This document shows positions 1 through 9,145 of a stretch of 64,000 bases of DNA, in pieces; within the stretch, counting starts at the first letter, position 1; every line of letters begins with the position of its first letter. Both the position numbers and the translations under genes were made by a program. This stretch comes from a bacterium (GTDB lineage Bacteria > Bdellovibrionota_G > JALEGL01): assembly GCA_022763185.1 (NCBI GenBank), contig JALEGL010000006.1, positions 301,087-365,086 of the forward strand, in the 5' to 3' direction. The notes beneath the pieces are model-generated. The model saw only the letters and a program-made list of their open reading frames with translations. It ran no database searches and was not told where the DNA came from.

Positions 1-809
1 TGAATAAGCCCTTAAGAATTGTTATTGCTATTTTCCTAGTCAGTTATTTGGGTATTCAAATTATTTCTGTTGGTATACAAAAAAAACAAAGTTTAGGTTT
101 TATAGAAAGAAGCATTGTTTTTATCAGTTTGCCGTTGCAAAAAGCAGCGGAACATATTGTTGATAAGATAGGCTCAACATTTAAATACTATGTTTTTCTT
201 ACTCAAACGGCAAAACAAAATGACGAGCTTAAGAAGAAAATTAACCGTTTACAGGCTAAAATTAAAAAAAATGATGAATTGTTACTTGAGGCAGAAAGGT
301 TACGAGCCCTTTTAAATATTCAGCCATTGAGAGATTATGTCGTTTTGGGTGCAAGAAGAGTGGCATTAGGGGCGTCACCCAATCAGCGGATGATTCGTTT
401 GGCAAAAGGGCGTGCCTATGGTGTAGAAAAAGGTATGCCAGTTGTTCACTCCAAAGGTTTAGTGGGTTTGGTTTTACAAAGCTCTATTCGTCACAGCGAT
501 ATTCTGGTTCTTTCTGATAAAACCAGCGTTGTTGATGTGATTAATCAAAGAACTCGTAGGCGAGCATTGTTAAGAGGCTATAAAATTGATCAACTTAAGT
601 CTGAATATTTTCCTGCAACAGAAGATATAAAAGTAGGAGATATTTTTATTACCTCAGGTCTGGATGATGTTTACCCAAAAGGCCTCCCCATAGGATTTGT
701 TTCACAAGTTCAAGAAAGAAATGATGATTTATTTTTAGATGTGTATGTAAAAACCTATGTTGACTATTTTCATATTGAAGAAGTAGGTATAGTGGTTAGC
801 GAAGAATGA
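1..809 (+). CDS. mreC: Rod shape-determining protein MreC (5' end one base outside window)
   Basis: MreC is the bitopic inner-membrane scaffold of the elongasome; its periplasmic part binds PBP2 and links MreB to wall synthesis. The reading frame is open from the first base, and the window begins with the TG of what is probably an ATG one base outside, giving about 269 residues starting MNKPLRIV. A TTG at 48 is a poorer start because it would cut the membrane helix (about residues 6-20). A charged, coiled-coil-like stretch follows (about residues 65-95), then the beta-rich MreC core. The gene overlaps mreD by 4 bases (ATGA), so the two are translationally coupled. MreB would be expected just upstream. 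Confidence 0.93.
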   Translation, partial: NKPLRIVIAIFLVSYLGIQIISVGIQKKQSLGFIERSIVFISLPLQKAAEHIVDKIGSTFKYYVFLTQTAKQNDELKKKINRLQAKIKKNDELLLEAERLRALLNIQPLRDYVVLGARRVALGASPNQRMIRLAKGRAYGVEKGMPVVHSKGLVGLVLQSSIRHSDILVLSDKTSVVDVINQRTRRRALLRGYKIDQLKSEYFPATEDIKVGDIFITSGLDDVYPKGLPIGFVSQVQERNDDLFLDVYVKTYVDYFHIEEVGIVVSEE

Positions 810-1396
810 AAAATATACTGGCTATCATAGGTATATCTTTATTAGGGTTGGTTGTTCAAACATCAGTCATGCCAAGAGTTGCGCTGCTAATGCAAGATGT
901 GTTTTTTGTAAAAATATTTTTCATGAGTTTTTATTTTAATACAATTATTGTTATTGCTAGTTATTTGGCTTTTACACGTAAGCCTTATGAAGCAATGTTG
1001 TGGAGCTTGTTTTTATTTTCTTTAACCAACGCTTTTGGGATTGCATGGAGCAGCAGTTTAAGCCTTGCATATATTGCATTGGTTTTACTTTGTCTTGTTT
1101 TTCGGCAGAGCATATTTATTTCAGGGTATGGACAAAAGTTTGTGTTATGTTTTATTTTAGGTTTGCTTATGTTTTTATTAGAGCACTGGTTAGGAGGATT
1201 ATTTCAGAGGAAAAGCTCTATGCTAGCGGGAACATTTTTTATGATGATAAGCCAGTGTTTATTGTATGCGGTATGTGCGCCTATAATATTTAATATTATG
1301 ATTTGGCTGGATGCAAAAACATTATCAAAGCTTCAGTTACAAGAACAAAATGTTATTTTTGCTCAACAAAGAGAGGGTCTGATTGCAACTTTCTGA
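806..1396 (+). CDS. mreD: Rod shape-determining protein MreD
   Basis: A 196-residue, strongly hydrophobic protein with about five to six predicted membrane helices. Its sequence is weakly conserved, as is usual for MreD; the assignment rests on size, topology and its place between mreC and the PBP2 gene. MreD works with MreC to activate the PBP2/RodA synthase. It starts in the last four bases of mreC and ends 14 bases inside the PBP2 gene, so the cluster is read as one overlapping operon. The C-terminal 30 residues are polar and probably cytoplasmic. Confidence 0.85.
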   Translation: MKNILAIIGISLLGLVVQTSVMPRVALLMQDVFFVKIFFMSFYFNTIIVIASYLAFTRKPYEAMLWSLFLFSLTNAFGIAWSSSLSLAYIALVLLCLVFRQSIFISGYGQKFVLCFILGLLMFLLEHWLGGLFQRKSSMLAGTFFMMISQCLLYAVCAPIIFNIMIWLDAKTLSKLQLQEQNVIFAQQREGLIATF

Positions 1397-3209
1397 GGAT
1401 AATCGCAAAGAGTTTTTTGAAATACGAATTTATATATGTATTGCTGTATTTGCGTTTTTGTTTTTTATTATTTTAGCGCGTGTTTGGCATCTACAGATTT
1501 TTAATGGTAAGCGTTGGCGAGTTTTTTCAGAAGCCAATAGGATAGAATTAAAAAAAGTTCCTGCTGTACGTGGCAAGATTGTCGATCGCAATGGTGTTAT
1601 TTTAGCAAAAAGCAGTCCATCTTTTGATTTAATGATCAATACCCAAAAAATAGCCAACAGTGATAAGGAGCAAATATTAGATTTTTTAGCAGGTGTGTTT
1701 CAATGGTCGGATAAAAGAAAAGATATCATTAAAGCTAAAGTTGCACATAATAAATATCAGTCTAAGATTACGATTGAACGCAATATTGATTTTGATCAGA
1801 TGAGTAAAGTTCTTACCCATCAATATGAATTGCATGGTGTCAGTATTGGTTATGAACCAACAAGAATCTACCCTTATGGAGTTTTAGCCAGTCATATTTT
1901 AGGTTATTTGGGCGAAATTGGAAAAAAGGAACTGAAGAAAATAAATCTTCAAGATAGTGATAATAATAGCAAGTATGACTTGGGGGACTATTGGGGCGTA
2001 TCAGGTATTGAAAAAAAATATGAGCCTGTTTTAAAAGGTAAAAAAGGAACTTTGCCAGTGGTTGAAGATGCTAGGGGTAGAGAGTTAAGTGATGAAAAAG
2101 CCTATGATTTACTACCGTCTTTTCAAGAGCAAAAGCCCATTTCAGGTGATGATGTAAAGTTAACTATAGATAGTCGTTTGCAGAAAGTTCTTGAAGACGC
2201 TTTTGAAAAACATGATTCAGGATCGGCTGTTTTATTTAACATAGAAACAGGTGAAATTTTAGCTTTGCTCAGTTATCCAAGCTTTAAACCACAAGAGTTT
2301 GCCAGAGGCGTATCAACAAAATATTGGCGACAAATCAATAAAAACAATTTAAACCCAATGTACAATAGAGCTGTAAAAGGTGTTTACCCACCTGGCTCAA
2401 CATTTAAAATGGTTACCGCTCATGCAGCTTTACAAGAAAAAGTTATTGACCCTAAAGAAAAAATATTTTGTCCAGGATATTATCGCTTGGGTAGAGAAGT
2501 TAAACGCTGCTGGAATAGAGGGGGACATGGCTGGATGGATGCAAAAAATGCAATCAAACACTCATGTGATGTTTACTTTTATGAGGTAGGTAAACGACTT
2601 GGGATAGATAAAATTGCTGAATATGCAAGAAGGTATGGTCTTGGCCAAGTGACCGGTATTCAATATCAATCTGAAGCCAAAGGTTTGGTTCCTGATTCAC
2701 AATGGAAACAAAAAGTTTATGAGCAACCGTGGGTGGCCGGTGAAACACTATCAGTGGCTATAGGGCAGGGCTATTTGCAAACATCCGTCTTACAAATGGC
2801 AAGAATGGTTGGGGGACTGGTCAAAGGCTACTTGGTGTCTCCCACATTGGACTATCAAAAGTCTGAGCAAGAAGTGGAAAAGAAAAAGGTTGATCTGCCT
2901 AACGAGATACAGGAAATAATTCTGCAAGGAATGTATGAGGTGGTCAATACCCCGGGTGGAACGGCTTATTGGGGAGGAAGAAGCAGTAAAATAGAAATTG
3001 CTGGTAAAACGGGAACTGCACAAGTGGTCTCCTTCAAAGCAAAAAAGCAGTTAAAAGATCATGCTTGGTTTGTAGCTTATGCTCCAGCTCAAGACCCTAA
3101 AGTTGCTGCTGCAGTTATTGTTGAGCATGGTGGTCACGGAGGAGCTGTTGCAGCTCCGATTATAAGGCAAGTGATGGATGCATATGAGGAGTACTATATC
3201 AATGAGTAA
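1383..3209 (+). CDS. mrdA: Penicillin-binding protein 2 (elongasome transpeptidase)
   Basis: Class B PBP that cross-links peptidoglycan during side-wall growth, partnered with RodA. One N-terminal membrane helix (about residues 15-35) is followed by the dimerisation/pedestal region and a C-terminal transpeptidase domain. The active-site motifs are intact: STFK at 339-342 (nucleophile Ser339), SCD at 394-396 as the SxN-type motif, and KTG at 542-544. The 608-residue length is normal. The start is TTG at 1383, with a GAGAGG ribosome-binding site about 7 bases upstream inside mreD; no ATG lies before the membrane helix. It overlaps rodA by 8 bases. Confidence 0.95.
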   Translation: MQLSEDNRKEFFEIRIYICIAVFAFLFFIILARVWHLQIFNGKRWRVFSEANRIELKKVPAVRGKIVDRNGVILAKSSPSFDLMINTQKIANSDKEQILDFLAGVFQWSDKRKDIIKAKVAHNKYQSKITIERNIDFDQMSKVLTHQYELHGVSIGYEPTRIYPYGVLASHILGYLGEIGKKELKKINLQDSDNNSKYDLGDYWGVSGIEKKYEPVLKGKKGTLPVVEDARGRELSDEKAYDLLPSFQEQKPISGDDVKLTIDSRLQKVLEDAFEKHDSGSAVLFNIETGEILALLSYPSFKPQEFARGVSTKYWRQINKNNLNPMYNRAVKGVYPPGSTFKMVTAHAALQEKVIDPKEKIFCPGYYRLGREVKRCWNRGGHGWMDAKNAIKHSCDVYFYEVGKRLGIDKIAEYARRYGLGQVTGIQYQSEAKGLVPDSQWKQKVYEQPWVAGETLSVAIGQGYLQTSVLQMARMVGGLVKGYLVSPTLDYQKSEQEVEKKKVDLPNEIQEIILQGMYEVVNTPGGTAYWGGRSSKIEIAGKTGTAQVVSFKAKKQLKDHAWFVAYAPAQDPKVAAAVIVEHGGHGGAVAAPIIRQVMDAYEEYYINE

Positions 3210-4299
3210 ATATTTGAGTAAATCTGGACGCTTTGACTGGGGCTTGTTCTCTTTAGTGATGGCATTATTGATTATTTCATTGTTTAATCTCTATAGTGCA
3301 ACTTTGGGCTTGAGTACGGCAAAGTATTTTAAAAGTCAGGTGATTTGGACGGTCCTATCCATAGTGGTTGCAGCCGGTATCGCATTATTCGATTATCGTT
3401 TATGGAGTCGTTATGTTTATCCTATTTATACTGTGACGATATTGATCTTATTGTATGTTTTGTTTTTTGGTAAGACATCCCAAGGTGCACAACGTTGGAT
3501 AAGGGTTGCTGGCATTGCCTTCCAACCTTCTGAATTAGCAAAAATTACTATTGTGTTAACTATGGCAAAGTATTATTCTGAGAAACGTGATTTTGGGGCC
3601 ATGGGGATTATTCATTTGGTTAAGCCATTGCTGCTGATGCTGTTACCGTTTTTGCTTGTATTAAAACAACCAGATTTAGGAACAGCGTTGATTTTAGCCG
3701 GCTCAGGCGTAATTATGACCTTATTTGTTGGTGTAGAGAAAAAAATAATTATAACAACCATCATCTTGATGTTGGCTTCAGGGCCTATTGCATGGAAGTA
3801 TGTATTGCGTCCATACCAGAAAGATAGGGTGATTTCTTTTCTTAATCCTGAAAAGTACCCTTTAAGCAAGGGATATCAAGTGATTCAATCTAAAATTGCC
3901 ATTGGGTCGGGTCAATTTTTTGGTAAAGGGTATTTAAAGGGAACGCAAAGTAAATTACAGTTTTTGCCCAAGCAGCATACAGATTTTGTATTTTCAAATT
4001 TTGCAGAAGAGTTTGGTTTTTTAGGTTCCTTTTTTCTCATTGCTTTGTATACAGCGCTTGGCGTATTGGGCTTTTCAATTGCTTTGCATGCAAGAGACAG
4101 TTTTGGGCTGTTTTTAGCATTGGGCACCACAGCCTTACTGTTAACTCAGACCATCATTAATCTTGGGATGGAAATAGGAATGTTACCGGTTGTAGGTATG
4201 ACTTTACCTTTTTTAAGTTACGGTGGCAGCTCGCTGCTCACAACTTTTGTTGGTGTAGGTATTTTAATGAATGTAAGTCTAAGGCGATATCTATTTTAA
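3202..4299 (+). CDS. rodA: RodA SEDS peptidoglycan polymerase
   Basis: SEDS-family glycosyltransferase that polymerises lipid II in the elongasome together with PBP2. About ten membrane helices are visible, with the family's conserved stretches near AQRWIRV, FQPSELAK, QPDLGTA and the C-terminal LPFLSYGGSS. The chosen start is ATG 3202 (365 residues), which overlaps the end of the PBP2 gene by 8 bases and has a GAGGAG site 10 bases upstream. An earlier in-frame ATG at 3178 would lack that site. This is the last gene of the mreC-mreD-mrdA-rodA unit; the next gene is on the opposite strand. Confidence 0.95.
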   Translation: MSKYLSKSGRFDWGLFSLVMALLIISLFNLYSATLGLSTAKYFKSQVIWTVLSIVVAAGIALFDYRLWSRYVYPIYTVTILILLYVLFFGKTSQGAQRWIRVAGIAFQPSELAKITIVLTMAKYYSEKRDFGAMGIIHLVKPLLLMLLPFLLVLKQPDLGTALILAGSGVIMTLFVGVEKKIIITTIILMLASGPIAWKYVLRPYQKDRVISFLNPEKYPLSKGYQVIQSKIAIGSGQFFGKGYLKGTQSKLQFLPKQHTDFVFSNFAEEFGFLGSFFLIALYTALGVLGFSIALHARDSFGLFLALGTTALLLTQTIINLGMEIGMLPVVGMTLPFLSYGGSSLLTTFVGVGILMNVSLRRYLF

Positions 4300-4363
4300 A
4301 CTGCTTAGCCACCCTAACATAAAAAATATACTTTAGAGGCTATAGTATTAAAGTAAACGTTTA

Positions 4364-4699
4364 TTAAGCCAAGGCTTGATCGAAGGCTGCAGATAGTTTT
4401 TCTTTTACACCGGCAGCTCCCACAATTTGTTCAACGATTTCACCATTTTTAAATAGAATCATGGTTGGGATGCTTCGTATGCCGTATTTGACGGGCACAG
4501 CTTGATTATCACTGGTGTTGAGTTTACAAATGCGAACTTTACCTTTGTATTCTTCAGCTAATTCATCCAATATTGGAGCTATGGCTAAGCATGGGCCACA
4601 CCATTCTGCCCAGAAATCAACCAAAGTAGGAATGGGTGATTGAAGTGCTGCTTTTTCAAAACTGTCATCGGTTATATTGATAATTTCTGCATGTGCCAT
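4364..4699 (-). CDS. trxA: Thioredoxin
   Basis: Small cytoplasmic dithiol oxidoreductase of 111 residues. The active site WCGPC lies at residues 33-37, and the cis-Pro region (SIPTMILF) follows, as in classical thioredoxin 1. The start is ATG at 4699. A TTG at 4756 would extend the frame by 19 residues, but it lies at about the predicted transcription start just below a TATAAT box, so it is unlikely. The gene diverges from the DnaJ/TPR gene and converges on rodA. Thioredoxin is also the usual electron donor for the arsenate reductase type found near 59.4 kb. Confidence 0.96.
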   Translation of the reverse strand: MAHAEIINITDDSFEKAALQSPIPTLVDFWAEWCGPCLAIAPILDELAEEYKGKVRICKLNTSDNQAVPVKYGIRSIPTMILFKNGEIVEQIVGAAGVKEKLSAAFDQALA

Positions 4700-4761
4700 T
4701 TTTTTGGAATAAATTAAAATGCACTGAGTGTCAACTTGGCTTAAAGATTGAAGCAAAATAT

Positions 4762-4790
4762 ATTATACTAAAGGTCAAATGGTGCGTCAT
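4762..4790 (-). promoter_or_regulatory. Probable sigma-70 promoter of trxA
   Basis: On the minus strand, ATGACG (4790-4785) and a perfect TATAAT (4767-4762) are separated by 17 bases, the ideal spacing. The -35 element lies inside the first codons of the divergent DnaJ/TPR gene. The predicted transcription start near 4755 leaves a leader of about 55 bases before the trxA ATG. Confidence 0.5.
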
Positions 4791-6143
4791 TCGAGTCATA
4801 AAGTAACAGCATTAAAAAAAAGTGATTTTTTAGATTTTTTTGCAATAATGGAGAAAAAGGCAATCAGTGCTAATATTGTTTTGGTATCGGGTGAAGTCAA
4901 ATCGTTGTTTTTTTTAAAGCAAGGACGTATTATTGCCCACAAAAGTAATGTAGAACGAGAACATCATTTAAACCAACTTATTGAAAACTTGGATGCAGAG
5001 CAAAGAACATTTATTCAGCATGGTTTAGATCAGTTATCACCCTTTGATCAGTGGGCCTATTTATACAATAAAAATCTTATCAAAGAATCCGCTTACCAGG
5101 ACTTTTTAGAAAAAGATTGTTCATCGATTATTTTGGCGCATTATAGTAGTAAAGAAACAAATGCTTTGAGAGTGTCCAATGTTGAGGCAGAACATCAACA
5201 TATGTTGAGTATTGCGCCTTTTAAAATAGTGTTTGAGGCATTGAAACAAACCATAAAGATTGAAGCTGTAAATCAATATGAACAAGTCAATATCAAGGTT
5301 AAAAAAAAGGATGTATTTGACGCTTATCAAAAGTATGTAAGCCATGAATCTATTGTTTATGACAAAAAAAAAGAGCTTTTTTACGTTATGCACCCTCAAT
5401 CAGAACTGGTTTTAGATTTGTATCTTTTAAAAGAATACCAAGTTGTTGATTTAGAGATGTTTTCTGAAAAAATTGAACAAAAATATAAAATTACAAGTGA
5501 AAAAGATTTGCTTAATAAAAATGCCTTTGAGGTTTTTGGTTTAGATGAAACTGCAAGTGGCGCAATAATAAAGAAAAAGTACATGGAAATGGTGGCCACG
5601 CATCATCCAGATAAAAATGGCAATTTACCTGAAAAAGAGAAAAGAACTATTGAAAAAATATTTTCTCAGATCACACTGGCCTATAAAAAGATTAGTACTG
5701 CTGAACAGAGAAAAGAGTATATAAAAGAACTATCAAAAATAAAAGAAAGTCAAAAAGCACAAAAAAAAGTAAAAGCTGAAACCATTTTTTTTGAAGGTTT
5801 AGCACAGATGAAAAATAAAAACTTTGATGGTGCCTATGAAAAATTTAATGAAAGCAACAAGATCTTACCAGATGAAAAATACCGCATTTATGCTGCGTGG
5901 AGTTATTTTCGTTTAGGAGTAAAAAATAACTCTAGAGCAACCATTGAAGAAGCTAGAGAAAATTTGAAAAAAGAAACTTTAAAAGATATGCCTATGCTAG
6001 AAGCTTTGTTTTACTTAGCCAGTATAGAAAAAAACTTGGGCAACTATAGACAAGCAAAAAAATACTTGTCTCAAGTCGTTGATAGAGATCCATATTTTAT
6101 GAATGCAAAAGTTGAATTAAATTTAATTAACAAGAGAGTATAA
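4779..6143 (+). CDS. DUF4388-like / DnaJ / TPR protein
   Basis: A 454-residue soluble protein without a signal peptide. Residues about 30-125 resemble the DUF4388/PATAN-type domain (pattern G-V-KSLFFL-QGRIIAHKS), which is common in delta-lineage signalling proteins. Residues about 250-315 form a J-domain with its HPD motif at 276-278, so it should stimulate a DnaK partner. The C-terminal about 130 residues contain two to three TPR-like helix pairs. It starts at ATG 4779 with AAGG just upstream, and its stop codon overlaps the next start by one base. Its client or partner is unknown; position suggests expression with the haem genes. The DUF4388 match is by eye. Confidence 0.75.
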   Translation: MVRHSSHKVTALKKSDFLDFFAIMEKKAISANIVLVSGEVKSLFFLKQGRIIAHKSNVEREHHLNQLIENLDAEQRTFIQHGLDQLSPFDQWAYLYNKNLIKESAYQDFLEKDCSSIILAHYSSKETNALRVSNVEAEHQHMLSIAPFKIVFEALKQTIKIEAVNQYEQVNIKVKKKDVFDAYQKYVSHESIVYDKKKELFYVMHPQSELVLDLYLLKEYQVVDLEMFSEKIEQKYKITSEKDLLNKNAFEVFGLDETASGAIIKKKYMEMVATHHPDKNGNLPEKEKRTIEKIFSQITLAYKKISTAEQRKEYIKELSKIKESQKAQKKVKAETIFFEGLAQMKNKNFDGAYEKFNESNKILPDEKYRIYAAWSYFRLGVKNNSRATIEEARENLKKETLKDMPMLEALFYLASIEKNLGNYRQAKKYLSQVVDRDPYFMNAKVELNLINKRV

Positions 6144-6946
6144 TGATGATTGCACAAGGTATATTACTGCTGTCATCGATTATATCTGTTTTTCTGTGCT
6201 TTGGATGTTTTTATCAAATGTCATTTAAACAGCGTAAACGTTGGGGAACTAAAAGTTTACTGGTCATTCAAGCTTTAAGTTTTTATCTCTATGCATGTTT
6301 AAACATACTATCTGGTTATAGAGTGTTTAAGCTGGCTGTAGACTATGTTTTTTTTAGCGCAGTACTTTTTTCAGTTGTTTTTGTTTTTTTATCATTGAGC
6401 ATGCGGTTTCTTATTGGCAAGCTATGCATTGTATTGAATATTTTCTTCTCATGTCTAACAGTGTTTTTTTTACTGTGGTCTCAAAAAGAGCAGTTTTTAC
6501 ATCAAAACTATATACAAGAAACTGTTTGGCTGGTGCATATGTCATCAAATTGTACTGGGGTAATATTTTTAAGTATGTCCTTAATTCTTGGGGCTAATTA
6601 TATACGAAACCAAAATTTAATTAAGCGACATAGTGATTTTAATCAGTTGGATCTTGTAACTTTATCTCTATCAAGGATCGACCATATGATGTCTAAATTA
6701 TTATTTGTGGTATTTGCTGCAATTAATATCAGTTTACTTACAGGCATTGTTTTAGCGCATAGTTTATGGGATAGTTCTTGGTTGAGCAATCCTAAGTTTA
6801 TTGTATCAGCGCTTATGTGGTGGATGTTTGCTATTCTAGTTTGGGGTAGGTTAAAAAAGGGCTGGAGAGGCAAAAAGTTTGTTCAAGGCCTTTTTGCTTG
6901 TGAAGTAGTTTTGGTGGGACTTTTACTATTGTCATTCATAAAATGA
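6143..6946 (+). CDS. HemX/CcsA-like cytochrome c assembly-type membrane protein
   Basis: A 267-residue protein with about eight membrane helices. The C-terminal half resembles the CcsA/HemX family: a conserved His in a helix (WLVHMSSN), then LTGIVLAHSLWDSSW...NPK and MWWMFAILVWGRLKKGWRGKK. CcsA proteins handle haem for cytochrome c maturation, while HemX-type relatives sit beside hemA and influence glutamyl-tRNA reductase levels. The position directly before hemA (4-base overlap, ATGA) fits the HemX type. The full tryptophan-rich CcsA haem-handling motif is not clearly present, so function in haem supply is inferred from position. Confidence 0.7.
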   Translation: MMIAQGILLLSSIISVFLCFGCFYQMSFKQRKRWGTKSLLVIQALSFYLYACLNILSGYRVFKLAVDYVFFSAVLFSVVFVFLSLSMRFLIGKLCIVLNIFFSCLTVFFLLWSQKEQFLHQNYIQETVWLVHMSSNCTGVIFLSMSLILGANYIRNQNLIKRHSDFNQLDLVTLSLSRIDHMMSKLLFVVFAAINISLLTGIVLAHSLWDSSWLSNPKFIVSALMWWMFAILVWGRLKKGWRGKKFVQGLFACEVVLVGLLLLSFIK

Positions 6947-8208
6947 GTTTATTTTATAAAAAATTAGGTTTAATTGGCTTGAGTTTTAAAACAGCCAAAC
7001 TAGCTCTTAGAGAGGCATTTTCATCTGAAGAAAAATTAACTCAATTTATTGATAGACAAATAAGTCAAAAACATATCAAAGGTGGTTTTTCTTTGTGCAC
7101 CTGTAATAGAGTTGAAATTTATTATGAAAAAGAAAATACCGAAAAAAATCTTATCAATGAATTGATCAACTTTTTTTCAGTTGAGATTAATCAAAGTGAT
7201 ATTAATGATGCATTTTACACAAAAGAAAAAGAAGATGTTATAGAGCATGTTTTTAAAGTGGCCAGCAGTTTAGATTCTCTTGTTATTGGTGAGCCTCAAA
7301 TTACTGCGCAGTTAAAAAAATCATATCAACAGGCACATGATGATAGCTTTGTTTCAGGAGAAATGCATAAATTCATTCATAGAGCTTTATCTGTATCTAA
7401 AAAAATAAAATCAAATACAGATATAGGAAAACATGCTGTTTCTATAAGTTATGTTGCCATAGAGCTAATAAAAAAAGTTTTTGATGATTTGAAAAATTGC
7501 AAAGTTTTATTACTAGGTGCAGGAGAAATGGCAGAGCTGTGTTTAAAGCATTTACAGGCAAAGGATGTCAAAAATATCAGCATTGCTAACCGATCACTAG
7601 AGAAAGCAATTAACCTATCTTCTTTATATCAAGCTTCGACAGTAGCATTTGATCAGTTTCATAAAGTAATACACCAGTTTGATATCGTTATTGCTTCTAC
7701 AGGAGCTAGTAAGTTTATTGTGGAATATGAAGATATGAAACATGCCATGGATAAAAGAAAAAATAATCCTGTTTTTATTATTGATATATCGGTTCCAAGA
7801 AATGTAAATCCAAACGTAGAACAACTAAGCGAAGTTTATCTTTATAATGTTGACGATCTTGAAAAGATTTCGATTAATAATCAAAAAATTAGGTCAGATG
7901 AAGCTTTAAAAGCAGATTTGATTATTAGCGATGAAGTGAGTAAATTTATTGATTTACAAGAAAAAGAAGCAAATAAAGAGAGTATCGTTGAGTTAAGAAA
8001 GCACTATAACAAAATTTTTGAACATGAAATGAAAAAAATGTTAAAAACAATAAAATCAGTTAAAGATGATGATGTAGAAAAAATACAAAAAACCTTTGAA
8101 GCTGTACAAAAAAAAATCCTCGCCAATCCAATTAAATATGTTAAAGCAAAACCCAGTAAAGAAAAAATATCAGAACTGAGAAAAATTTTTAATATTGGCG
8201 ATGACTAA
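6943..8208 (+). CDS. hemA: Glutamyl-tRNA reductase
   Basis: First committed enzyme of C5-pathway tetrapyrrole synthesis: it reduces glutamyl-tRNA(Glu) to glutamate-1-semialdehyde using NADPH. The catalytic cysteine is Cys54 in the motif CTCNRVEIY. The following VIGEPQITAQLK segment and the Rossmann motif VLLLGAGEMAEL (about residue 187) are typical, and the C-terminal helical dimerisation domain is present. Length 421 is normal. It overlaps the preceding membrane-protein gene by 4 bases and hemC by 8. hemL, hemB and hemE are not in the window. Confidence 0.96.
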   Translation: MSLFYKKLGLIGLSFKTAKLALREAFSSEEKLTQFIDRQISQKHIKGGFSLCTCNRVEIYYEKENTEKNLINELINFFSVEINQSDINDAFYTKEKEDVIEHVFKVASSLDSLVIGEPQITAQLKKSYQQAHDDSFVSGEMHKFIHRALSVSKKIKSNTDIGKHAVSISYVAIELIKKVFDDLKNCKVLLLGAGEMAELCLKHLQAKDVKNISIANRSLEKAINLSSLYQASTVAFDQFHKVIHQFDIVIASTGASKFIVEYEDMKHAMDKRKNNPVFIIDISVPRNVNPNVEQLSEVYLYNVDDLEKISINNQKIRSDEALKADLIISDEVSKFIDLQEKEANKESIVELRKHYNKIFEHEMKKMLKTIKSVKDDDVEKIQKTFEAVQKKILANPIKYVKAKPSKEKISELRKIFNIGDD

Positions 8209-9145
8209 AAAAAATAAAATAATCGTTGGAACCAGAGCCAGCCTCTTAGCAACCACTCAAACTGAACAAACCTGTAAAATGGTTTTTAACAATGACTGTG
8301 AGTATGAGTTAAAAAAAATTACAACCACGGGGGATGCAGATCAAAATAAGACATTTTCTGAGTTTGGTAGACAAGCGCTGTTTAGTAAGGAACTGGATGA
8401 AGCTTTATTGAATCACGAGTGTGATATTGCTATACATAGTTTTAAAGACCTTACGGGTGAAATTCCACAAGGTCTTAAGTTGCAAATGTTATGCAATCAA
8501 GTCGACTCCAGAGATTGTTTTGTTTCAGACAAATTTAAAAAAATTGATGATTTGCCACCGGGCGCAGTTGTTGGAACTTCGAGTATTCGCCGATATACAA
8601 TTTTAAAAAAACACTTTCCGCATTTAAAAGTGAAACCTATTAGAGGCAATATAGATACAAGAATATCCAAAATGCAAAAAGGTGATTATGATGCGATTTT
8701 ATTGGCAAAAGCTGGCCTGATAAGACTGAATAAGCAAAAAATAATAGCATCTAGTTTGGATGAAAGTATTTTTACACCGCCTTTAGGTCAAGGCTTGATT
8801 GCGATTGTTACCAGAAATAATGAAGATGTATTTCAATATCTAAATAAAGATAAAAATATCAACTATTTTGATGCGGTGATGTGTCTAAAAAAAATTATTT
8901 CTAGTTATGAAGGTGGGTGTTCACTGCCATTTGGTTTGGATATTCAAGTGAACGGTTATAAGCTGTGTTTTAATGTATACCTTGGAAATGCTGTAGAGGG
9001 TACAGAAGTTAGATTTTCTGTGTTGTATGACAATGATGGTTTAAGTGTATTAGAAGAAAAGTTCCGAAATATGATGGATAAAAATAACGCTTTATCAATC
9101 TGTAATGCCATGAAAAATTTTGCTATACCTTATGAAACAGATTGA
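8201..9145 (+). CDS. hemC: Porphobilinogen deaminase (hydroxymethylbilane synthase)
   Basis: Polymerises four porphobilinogens into hydroxymethylbilane in the cytoplasm. The N-terminal VGTRASLLA, the substrate-binding region SSIRR and RGNIDTR, and the dipyrromethane-cofactor cysteine (Cys240 in EGGCSLPFG) are all present. Length is 314 residues. The start is ATG 8201 (MTKKNK), overlapping hemA's end by 8 bases; a TTG two codons upstream is less likely. It overlaps hemD by 14 bases. The GGD-type loop is replaced by TTGDADQN, as usual for this family. Confidence 0.95.
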   Translation: MTKKNKIIVGTRASLLATTQTEQTCKMVFNNDCEYELKKITTTGDADQNKTFSEFGRQALFSKELDEALLNHECDIAIHSFKDLTGEIPQGLKLQMLCNQVDSRDCFVSDKFKKIDDLPPGAVVGTSSIRRYTILKKHFPHLKVKPIRGNIDTRISKMQKGDYDAILLAKAGLIRLNKQKIIASSLDESIFTPPLGQGLIAIVTRNNEDVFQYLNKDKNINYFDAVMCLKKIISSYEGGCSLPFGLDIQVNGYKLCFNVYLGNAVEGTEVRFSVLYDNDGLSVLEEKFRNMMDKNNALSICNAMKNFAIPYETD